Part shown: positions 7,421 through 13,105 of the stretch, in pieces
Position numbering within the stretch: position 1 is the stretch's first letter
How the letters are laid out: every line of letters starts with the position of its first letter
Origin: CAZALT01 sp964485515
Lineage (GTDB): Bacteria > Actinomycetota > Acidimicrobiia > Acidimicrobiales > Acidimicrobilacustridaceae
Direction of reading: 5' to 3'
NCBI GenBank assembly: GCA_964485515.1
Contig: CAZALT010000018.1
Coordinates: forward strand, 1 to 31,693
Length of the DNA stretch: 31,693 nt
Position numbers and translations under genes: made by a program
The notes under the pieces: model-generated
The model's input: only the letters and a program-made list of their open reading frames with translations
What the model was told of the DNA's origin: nothing
The model's database searches: none

Positions 7421-8797
7421 TCAGTTCGCGTCGTCGCTCCGCGGTGCCAGGGTGATCGTCATCGAGGTCGGAACGCCCGTCCGGAGCAGGTCGACCGACA
7501 CCGCGTCGCCGGGGTCGTGCCTGCGGAGGCAGACGATGAGGTCCGACATCGAGTCGACCTCCTCGCCGTCGACGGCGACGATGACGTCGCCGGTCTCGAT
7601 GCCGGCGTGCGCCGCGGGAGACTCCTGGGCGACCTCGGTGACCAGCGCGCCGTCGTGACCCATCGTGGTGGCCTGGGTCGTCGACAGCTCGCCACCTCGG
7701 ATGCCGAGCCAGACCTGCTCGACGCGGCCCTGGGAGATGAGGTCGTGCGCGACGTCTTGGACCCAGTCGATCGACACCGCGAACCTCGTCGTCACCCCTT
7801 GCTCCGCGGCGGCCTGCGTGACCGGCGTGACCGGCGTGACCGGCGAGTCAGACGGGTCAGGCGTGGCCTCCGCCGTCCCGTCCGGTTCCGGAACGTCGTC
7901 GGCCGGGCCACGCTTGGTGATCAGGCCGATCACCTCGCCCTTCGAGTTGACCAGCGGTGCGCCTGACTCGGCCGCGGACAGTCGGATGTTGGTCTGGATG
8001 AGACCGTGCATCGAGGCGCCCGAACGGGGATGGACCTGTTCGTCGAGTCCGCTGACCAGCCCGACGGCGACCGTCGAGGACCCCGAGGCCATGTCGACCG
8101 TGCTCAACACGGTGGCTCGCGCGCCGAGCTGCACGTCGTCGACGTCGCCGATCGGCACGGGGGTGAGATCGGCCCGATCCACCTTGATCACCGCGAGGTC
8201 GTCCTCGTCGTCGACCCCGACGACCGTGGCCGGTGCGGCGCTTCCGTCGGCGAAGGTGACCGTGATCTCCTGGGCGCCGTCGACCGTGTCGGCGGTCGTG
8301 ACGAGGTGGCCGTCGGCCCGCAGGACCAGCGCGGTGCCTCGGTGCGCCGCCATCGGTCCGGTCGCGGAGACCGACGCCACCGATGGTGCAAGCGCCTGGG
8401 TGAGCGCGATCTCGGACTCGCCCGGGTTGTCGGGCACAGTGATCTTGACCTCGCCCGCGGAGTGCGACGGGCCCTGGTCCGCCTCGAAGGTCCCGCCGAG
8501 CGAGAGGATGGCCAGGGTGAGCACCGCACCGGCCAGCGCGGACGTGCCGGCCACCAGCCAGAGGCGGAGGTCGGCGAGCCCGCGGCGCGGGCCGCGTCGG
8601 GGGCGACCGGTCGACGCGGCGCGCAGCGGTGTGCCCTCGCGGGTTCGCGGGTCGTCCGGCGGGCCCATCGACATCTCCGACGGGTGTCGCCAGAGGCGGT
8701 CGTCTTGGGGGAGGGGATGGGTGAACTCGACGAGATCCTCGGGCAGATCGCCCGGCGCGCCATCGGTCGCGTCGTCGCTCTCGTCGTCGGTGGGCAC
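7421..8797 (-). CDS. HtrA/DegP-like membrane PDZ protein, catalytic His missing
   Basis: Trypsin-like/PDZ protein of 458 residues in HtrA architecture. GTG 8797 is supported by TAACCT ending 6 bases upstream. The cytoplasmic N-terminus holds the DDRLWRHPSE motif. A single membrane helix follows (about 78-101), then an extracytoplasmic protease fold (about 125-295) and a C-terminal PDZ domain (about 345-450; AGIETGDVIVAVDGEEV). Aligned with the HtrA triad, the Asp is present (Asp200 in DEDDLAVIKV) and a Ser is present (Ser278 in AESGAPLVN, replacing GNSGGP). The His position in TNNHV is Asp170 (VTTADTVDGA). The protein is probably proteolytically inactive and may act as a PDZ scaffold or sensor. 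A 9-bp triplication encodes VTPVTPVTQ near 320-328. It is divergent from the mreB cluster. Confidence 0.85.
   Translation of the reverse strand: MPTDDESDDATDGAPGDLPEDLVEFTHPLPQDDRLWRHPSEMSMGPPDDPRTREGTPLRAASTGRPRRGPRRGLADLRLWLVAGTSALAGAVLTLAILSLGGTFEADQGPSHSAGEVKITVPDNPGESEIALTQALAPSVASVSATGPMAAHRGTALVLRADGHLVTTADTVDGAQEITVTFADGSAAPATVVGVDDEDDLAVIKVDRADLTPVPIGDVDDVQLGARATVLSTVDMASGSSTVAVGLVSGLDEQVHPRSGASMHGLIQTNIRLSAAESGAPLVNSKGEVIGLITKRGPADDVPEPDGTAEATPDPSDSPVTPVTPVTQAAAEQGVTTRFAVSIDWVQDVAHDLISQGRVEQVWLGIRGGELSTTQATTMGHDGALVTEVAQESPAAHAGIETGDVIVAVDGEEVDSMSDLIVCLRRHDPGDAVSVDLLRTGVPTSMTITLAPRSDDAN
7818..7844. repeat. In-frame 9-bp tandem repeat x3 in the HtrA-like gene
   Basis: GTGACCGGC occurs three times without interruption and encodes the Val-Thr-Pro repeats of the linker between the protease fold and the PDZ domain. 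Copy number could vary without shifting the frame. Confidence 0.85.
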
Positions 8798-8803
8798 GGC
8801 GTG

Positions 8804-8809
8804 AGGTTA
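8804..8809 (-). promoter_or_regulatory. -10 box TAACCT, leaderless promoter of HtrA-like gene
   Basis: On the minus strand TAACCT ends 6 bases before GTG 8797 and no ribosome-binding site is present. Confidence 0.6.
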
Positions 8810-8929
8810 GTGAGCAGCGACGGCGGATCGTCCGCGCCCAACCCTCAGGACGTGGGTCGGTCGACCGCGAAGGCGTGGCGAGGACACAGATCTCTGGCCT
8901 CGGAGTCGAGATCGAGGCCCATGGGTCGG

Positions 8930-8935
8930 TACGAT
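8930..8935 (+). promoter_or_regulatory. -10 box TACGAT upstream of the mreB cluster
   Basis: TACGAT ends 7 bases before GTG 8943. At the spacing seen elsewhere in the window, transcription would begin at this GTG, which opens a 12-codon frame and not the next full gene. Confidence 0.5.
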
Positions 8936-8942
8936 GGCCGTC

Positions 8943-8981
8943 GTGATGACGTCTGCTCCGACCCGGACCCGCTGTGGGTAG
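8943..8981 (+). CDS. Possible leaderless 12-codon leader peptide
   Basis: The frame GTG ATG … TAG encodes VMTSAPTRTRCG. It begins exactly where a leaderless transcript from TACGAT (8930-8935) should start. It ends at TAG 8979-8981, overlapping GTG 8974 of the next gene. The overlap would allow re-initiation on the membrane-protein gene, which has no ribosome-binding site of its own. The peptide contains one Cys and two Arg codons near its end. Evidence is positional only, so it may be an untranslated leader. Confidence 0.35.
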   Translation: MMTSAPTRTRCG

Positions 8982-9177
8982 CGCGATCTTCCTCGTCGCT
9001 GCGCTCGCGGTCATCGCCGTCGGGTCGGTCCTCTTGTGGCTTCGCCACCGCAAGCCGCGCACGTTCATGACGACCATCGACGACTTCCAGCGAGAGATGA
9101 CCGCGCTGGGAGATCCGAACGGCGGCAGGTCGCCGCGACGCCGGACCGGCGAGCGGCCTCCCACCACAAGGCGCTGA
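8974..9177 (+). CDS. Small single-pass membrane protein upstream of mreB
   Basis: Protein of 67 residues starting at GTG 8974; an in-frame stop at 8947 rules out much extension. Residues 2-23 (GSAIFLVAALAVIAVGSVLLWL) form one membrane helix, followed by RHRKPR, which suggests a cytoplasmic C-terminus. A conserved-looking segment TFMTTIDDFQREMTALGDP precedes a basic, Pro/Thr-rich tail. The stop is three bases before the mreB start and in the same frame, so translation is probably coupled. Function not recognised. Its position suggests a membrane partner of MreB or the envelope machinery; this is inference only. Confidence 0.6.
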   Translation: MGSAIFLVAALAVIAVGSVLLWLRHRKPRTFMTTIDDFQREMTALGDPNGGRSPRRRTGERPPTTRR

Positions 9178-9180
9178 CCC

Positions 9181-10185
9181 CTGGCACGCGACCTCGCCAT
9201 CGATCTCGGCACCGCCAACACCCTGGTGTACGCGCGGGGCGAGGGCATCGTGCTCAACGAGCCCTCCGTCATCGCGCTCAACAGCAGGACGCAGGACGTG
9301 CTGGCGATGGGCCACGAGGCATGGCAGATGATCGGGCGCACCCCGAGCTACATCGTGGCTGTGCGACCCCTGCGCAAGGGGGCCATCACCGACTTCGAGA
9401 TCACCCAGCGCATGATCCGCCTGTTGCTCCAGCGCGTGGGGGTGAACCGCTGGAACCGGCCGCGTGTCGTCATCTGCGTGCCCTCGGCCATCACCGCCGT
9501 CGAGCGTCGGGCGGTCACCGAGGCGGCCAAGCGCGCCGGCGCGGCCGAGGCGCACCTCATCGAGCAGCCGATGGCCGCGGCCATCGGGGCGGGCCTGCCC
9601 ATCAACGAACCGCTCGGCAACATGGTGATCGACATCGGGGGCGGCACCTCGGAGGTCGCGCTCATCTCGCTGGGCGGCATCGTCGCGCTCGAGGCGGTGC
9701 GGGTCGGCTCGTTCGACATCGACGCCGCCATCCAGACCTACATCCGTCGCGAGTACGGCATCGCCATCGGTGAGCGCACGGCCGAGGAGATCAAGGTCAC
9801 GATCGGCTCGGCGTGGCCCACCGACAACGAGTTCGCCGCCGAGGTGCGGGGCCGCGAGCTCATGAGCGGTCTCCCGAAGACGGTCGTGCTGGCCGCCGAC
9901 GAGGTCCGCCAGGCCATCGACGAGCCGGTGTCCGCCATGGTCGACACGGTGATCACCTGCTTGGGTCAGGCCCCTCCGGAGCTGGCCCAGGACCTCATCG
10001 CCCAGGGCATCCACCTGGTCGGTGGTGGCGGGATGCTGAAGGGTCTCGGCCTGCGCCTCGAGGAGGAGACCGACATCCCGGTCCACCTCGTCGACGCACC
10101 GCTGGAGTGCGTCGTGCTCGGTGCCGGGCATTGCGTCGAGGCCTTCGACAGCCTCCGCGTGATGTTCATGGATGCCCGGAGCTGA
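9181..10185 (+). CDS. mreB: MreB rod-shape actin homologue, apparent CTG start
   Basis: Bacterial actin that assembles under the membrane and guides cell-wall synthesis. The canonical N-terminus (M)ARDLAIDLGTANTLVYARGEG, which carries the phosphate-1 loop, is encoded from CTG 9181. The preceding in-frame codons are CCC and the TGA (9175-9177) of the small membrane gene. The next accepted start, GTG 9226, would delete the ATP-binding loop DLGTANT, so CTG is the best start. A weak AAGG lies about 9 bases upstream. Other actin-fold motifs are VICVPSAITAVERRAV, the phosphate-2 loop VIDIGGGTSEVALISL and the adenosine motif GIHLVGGGGML. The length of 334 residues is normal. No mreC or mreD is beside it: downstream is a convergent HEAT-repeat gene. 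Confidence 0.9.
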   Translation: MARDLAIDLGTANTLVYARGEGIVLNEPSVIALNSRTQDVLAMGHEAWQMIGRTPSYIVAVRPLRKGAITDFEITQRMIRLLLQRVGVNRWNRPRVVICVPSAITAVERRAVTEAAKRAGAAEAHLIEQPMAAAIGAGLPINEPLGNMVIDIGGGTSEVALISLGGIVALEAVRVGSFDIDAAIQTYIRREYGIAIGERTAEEIKVTIGSAWPTDNEFAAEVRGRELMSGLPKTVVLAADEVRQAIDEPVSAMVDTVITCLGQAPPELAQDLIAQGIHLVGGGGMLKGLGLRLEEETDIPVHLVDAPLECVVLGAGHCVEAFDSLRVMFMDARS

Positions 10186-10204
10186 CCACCTCGCCCCGGT
10201 GGTC
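10184..10204. terminator. Hairpin between convergent mreB and HEAT-repeat genes
   Basis: GACCACC (10184-10190) pairs perfectly with GGTGGTC (10198-10204) across a 7-base loop. It begins inside the mreB stop codon. No T-run follows on either strand, so any terminator would be of the non-canonical type common in GC-rich actinobacteria. Confidence 0.45.
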
Positions 10205-10223
10205 GTTGGCGGCGAGGCGCGGG

Positions 10224-10958
10224 TCAATCGCGTAGGTCCTCCGCGGCCTGGCGGACCTGCCAGTCCCGGTCGGTGAGGGCGCGCTCGAGGGCGGCGTCGA
10301 CGTCGTCGCCGTCGAAGGCGACGAGCGCGATGACGGCGCGGCGGCGCACCGTGGCCTTGTCGGTCGTCGCCTGGAGGATCGCCCCGAGCCCCCGGTCGTC
10401 GCCGATGGCGCCGAGCGACGCGACGGCTGCCTCGCGCACCAGCGCGTCGTCATGGGTCGTCGCCAGGTCGACGAGCGCGTCGACCACCGAGGACACGGTG
10501 GCGTCGGCGACGACGACGTCGTGGTCCTCACCGGGTCCCGTCACCGACTCGCCGCAGGCCCACGCCGCCATCTCCGCGACGTCGGGAACCGGGTCGCGCA
10601 GCAGCGCGAGGAGGTCGATGGGGTCGGCTGCGTGGTCGGAGTCGCGCCACGTCGCGGCGACCTCGGCCGCGGTTCGTCGGACCTTGGGGTCGGGATCAGC
10701 GGCGGCCGAATCGATCACGAGCCGTGTCAACCGGTCGAGGCGACGCAGGGCGAGCAGCGCCGACGCGCGCACCTCGGGCGCCGCGTCGTCGAGCCCCGCG
10801 ACGGCGACGGCGACATCGTGGTCCTCGCCGGCATGGCCGGCGAGGACCACGGCGCGGCGTCGGGCGGCCGTCTCCGCTAACGTCCGGGCGATTTCGGCGG
10901 CGGAGCCGCTGCCGGACGGGGTGTGCCCAGCGCTCTGATCCCCAGTGCTCCGACCCAT
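10224..10958 (-). CDS. HEAT-repeat protein
   Basis: Soluble, alpha-helical repeat protein of about 244 residues. The body holds roughly six HEAT-type units, seen as recurring patterns such as DDAAPEVRASALLALRRLD, DPDPKVRRTAAEVAATW, DPVPDVAEMAAWACGE, HDDALVREAAVASLGAIGD and DRDWQVRQAAEDL. These proteins are usually scaffolds for protein contacts, and no catalytic motif is visible. The start is uncertain: ATG 10958 is given, while GTG 10964 two codons upstream is equally possible. The frame stays open far beyond, but there it lies antisense to the TetR gene and is discarded. It is divergent from the TetR gene, with starts only about 20 bases apart, so expression may be co-regulated. Confidence 0.75.
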   Translation of the reverse strand: MGRSTGDQSAGHTPSGSGSAAEIARTLAETAARRRAVVLAGHAGEDHDVAVAVAGLDDAAPEVRASALLALRRLDRLTRLVIDSAAADPDPKVRRTAAEVAATWRDSDHAADPIDLLALLRDPVPDVAEMAAWACGESVTGPGEDHDVVVADATVSSVVDALVDLATTHDDALVREAAVASLGAIGDDRGLGAILQATTDKATVRRRAVIALVAFDGDDVDAALERALTDRDWQVRQAAEDLRD

Positions 10959-10976
10959 CCTCACAGTGGAGCATGG

Positions 10977-11609
10977 ATGAGCGAAGACAGGCCACTGAAC
11001 AAGCGGCAGCAACAGGCCGCGGAGACCCGGGAGCGAGTGCTGCGCGCCGCCACCGAGGTGTTCGAGAAGCGTGGCTACCGCGCCACCACCGTGGGTGCCA
11101 TCACCACGGCAGCCGACACGGCTCACGGCACGTTCTACCTGTACTTCAAGAACAAGGACGACGCGCTCATCCAGGTCGTCGACTCCGTCGGCACCGAACT
11201 GGTCGCCGCGGTGGCCCGCGCCGCCAACCCCGATCCATGGGAGATGTGCCGCGGCACCCTCCTCGCCTTCCTCCAGGTGTTCGAGCAGCACGGTGGTCTC
11301 TGGACCACGCTCCTCGAGGGCAGCTTCCAGAGCCCGAAGATCTACGAGAAGTGGGAGGACGGTCGGCGGAACTACGTTCAGACCGTCCAACACGCCATCG
11401 AGGAGCTCTCGAGGTCGGGCCGTGCCGACTTCGCCGAGGTCGACCCGAAGCAGGCCGCGGTCGCGCTCGCCTCGATGGCCGAGTGGTTCGCGTTCACCTA
11501 CCTCGTGCTCGGATCGCTCAACGACGAGGGCAGCACCGCCGTCGACGCCGTCGACACGGTGGCCACGCTCTGGTACCGGTCGCTGTTCGGGCGCACCGAC
11601 CGCGACTGA
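10977..11609 (+). CDS. TetR-family transcriptional regulator
   Basis: One-component repressor of 210 residues. ATG 10977 has GGAG (10968-10971) five bases upstream. The N-terminal helix-turn-helix is typical: KRQQQAAETRERVLRAATEVF, then EKRGYRATTVGAITTAADTAHGTFYLYFKNKDDAL (residues about 30-65). The C-terminal ligand and dimer domain (about 70-205) is helical with no recognisable ligand signature. The start region overlaps that of the divergent HEAT-repeat gene, so the regulator plausibly controls both its own gene and that gene. The gene converges on a small membrane protein gene that ends five bases past its stop. Confidence 0.9.
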   Translation: MSEDRPLNKRQQQAAETRERVLRAATEVFEKRGYRATTVGAITTAADTAHGTFYLYFKNKDDALIQVVDSVGTELVAAVARAANPDPWEMCRGTLLAFLQVFEQHGGLWTTLLEGSFQSPKIYEKWEDGRRNYVQTVQHAIEELSRSGRADFAEVDPKQAAVALASMAEWFAFTYLVLGSLNDEGSTAVDAVDTVATLWYRSLFGRTDRD

Positions 11610-11613
11610 TGGG

Positions 11614-11814
11614 TCAGCTCGTCGCCGTCGTGGCGAGGGCGAGCGCCGCCACCACCAGGGCGACCATGGCCACCGCGGCGAGCACTGCAAGCCCGATGAC
11701 GAGCGCGAGCAGGGTCAGCCCGGAGCGGACGCGCACCGCGGGGGGCTCGGTGATCCGATCGACCGGTACGGCGGCGAAGGGATCGGTGGCGCGGCCTCGA
11801 CTCCTTCCGCTCAT
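11614..11814 (-). CDS. Small single-pass membrane protein
   Basis: Protein of 66 residues beginning MSGRSRGRATDPFAAVPVDR. It has one long hydrophobic stretch (LTLLALVIGLAVLAAVAMVALVVAALAL, about residues 34-61) after an Arg-rich N-terminal half, and it stops just after the helix. There is no recognisable family. The stop lies five bases from the end of the convergent TetR gene. The composition fits a real tail-anchored peptide, but with no homology evidence it remains a hypothetical gene. Confidence 0.5.
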   Translation of the reverse strand: MSGRSRGRATDPFAAVPVDRITEPPAVRVRSGLTLLALVIGLAVLAAVAMVALVVAALALATTATS

Positions 11815-11886
11815 GGCAGGCTGTCAACCGGTCGTGGCCCGTCGCCCCCCGGTGGGGGAGCTGCGCCTCGCGACCGCTTCTGGACC

Positions 11887-12987
11887 ATGGACCTCACCGA
11901 CGAGATCGTAACCCCACCTGTTGCCGGCGATCCCCCACGACCTCGGGTTCCCGGTGTGCTCAAGGTGCTCGGCGGGATCGTCGGTCTGCTGACCATCGTG
12001 ATCGTGGCCGGCGCCTTCATCCGGGTGCCGTACTACTTGCTGTCGCCGGGTTCGGCTCGGGAGACCGAGTCGCTCATCGAGGTGGAGGGCGCGGCGTCGT
12101 TCGATCACGCAGGGGGTGTGGAGTTCGCCACCGTGTCGTTGCAGAAGGCCACCGCGATGCAGGCGTTCATGGGCTGGCTCGATCCCACCGTCGATGTCGT
12201 CGAGGCCGAGCTGATCGAGGGAGACAAGACGCCGTCCGAAGTCCGTTCGGTGAACCTCGCCGCCATGGCCACCTCGAAGGACGTCGCCACCGCGGTGGCG
12301 CTCCAGGAGCTGGGCCACGATGTGGGCGTCACGGGCGCGGGCGCCCAGATCCTCCGGGTGGAGCAAGGTTCGCCCGCCGACGGCGTGCTCGCCGTCGGCG
12401 ACGTCGTGGTCGAAGCCGACGGGCAGCCCGTCGGGCTCAACACCGACCTCGTGGCTGTCATCCAGGGCCATGCGCCGGGCGACGAGCTCTCGATGCAGGT
12501 CCAGACCCCCGACTCGGAGACTCCGATCACGACGACGGTGGTGCTCGGCGAGAACCCGCAGGACCCGTCCACGGCGTTCCTCGGGATCGCGACGGCCACC
12601 CACGGACTCCAGTACGAGTTCCCGTTCACCGTGACGATCGACTCGGGCACCGTCGGTGGGCCGTCGGCGGGACTCGCGTTCACCCTCGGGATCATGGACA
12701 CCTTGAGCCCCGACAGCATCACCGGGGGCAGGAGGATCGCGACGACGGGCACGATGAGCCCCGACGGATCGGTGGGTCCGGTGGGTGGCGTCACTCAGAA
12801 GACGGTGGCGGTCCGTCGCTCGGGCGCCGAGCTCTTCCTCGTCCCGAGCAGCGAGTACGCCCATGCCCTGGAGTTCGCCGGCGACATGCCGGTCGTGCCG
12901 GTCGACACCCTCGACGACGCGCTGGCGGTGCTCACCGCGTTCCGCGAGGGCACCCTGGCGACCGAGCCTGTGTCGACCCCCGGCTGA
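11887..12987 (+). CDS. PDZ/Lon-type Ser-Lys membrane protease (YlbL-like)
   Basis: Membrane-anchored serine protease of the secreted PDZ-plus-Lon-proteolytic-domain type, as in Bacillus YlbL and actinobacterial homologues. ATG 11887 opens a short cytoplasmic segment. A membrane helix follows (about 24-46; VLKVLGGIVGLLTIVIVAGAF), then VPYYLLSPGSA, a family hallmark. A PDZ domain lies at about 145-215 (LRVEQGSPADGVLAVGDVVVEADGQPV). The C-terminal Lon-like domain contains the nucleophile Ser260 in GTVGGPSAGLAFTLGIMD and the general-base Lys305 in VGPVGGVTQKTVAV, 45 residues apart as expected. It should act outside the membrane on envelope proteins. It is followed by the DivIVA-MuF gene. Confidence 0.9.
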   Translation: MDLTDEIVTPPVAGDPPRPRVPGVLKVLGGIVGLLTIVIVAGAFIRVPYYLLSPGSARETESLIEVEGAASFDHAGGVEFATVSLQKATAMQAFMGWLDPTVDVVEAELIEGDKTPSEVRSVNLAAMATSKDVATAVALQELGHDVGVTGAGAQILRVEQGSPADGVLAVGDVVVEADGQPVGLNTDLVAVIQGHAPGDELSMQVQTPDSETPITTTVVLGENPQDPSTAFLGIATATHGLQYEFPFTVTIDSGTVGGPSAGLAFTLGIMDTLSPDSITGGRRIATTGTMSPDGSVGPVGGVTQKTVAVRRSGAELFLVPSSEYAHALEFAGDMPVVPVDTLDDALAVLTAFREGTLATEPVSTPG

Positions 12988-13011
12988 CTCTCGGCTGCTG
13001 ACTCTCGGCTG
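12984..13011. repeat. Perfect 14-bp tandem repeat on the protease stop codon
   Basis: CTGACTCTCGGCTG occurs twice, directly adjacent. The first copy contains the TGA stop (12985-12987). Confidence 0.85.
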
Positions 13012-13091
13012 GGCCTCTGGCGGACGGGGGCGAACCCTGGCTGGCTTCCCGGTGTCGGCGGGCCATCCTCGGGGGTCGGGGGGCGCGGCGG

Positions 13092-13097
13092 TACCAT
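13092..13097 (+). promoter_or_regulatory. -10 box TACCAT, leaderless promoter of DivIVA-MuF gene
   Basis: TACCAT ends 8 bases before GTG 13106 with no ribosome-binding site between them. It fixes the start of the fusion gene and shows that it can be transcribed separately from the upstream protease. Confidence 0.6.
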
Positions 13098-13105
13098 CGG
13101 CAATC

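Noticed and set aside
7818..7844. Possible CRISPR-like repeat
   Set aside because: A 9-bp unit repeated without spacers, inside a coding frame; it is a coding microsatellite.
9226..10185. MreB starting at GTG 9226
   Set aside because: It would remove DLGTANT, the ATP-binding loop, which is present and intact just upstream.
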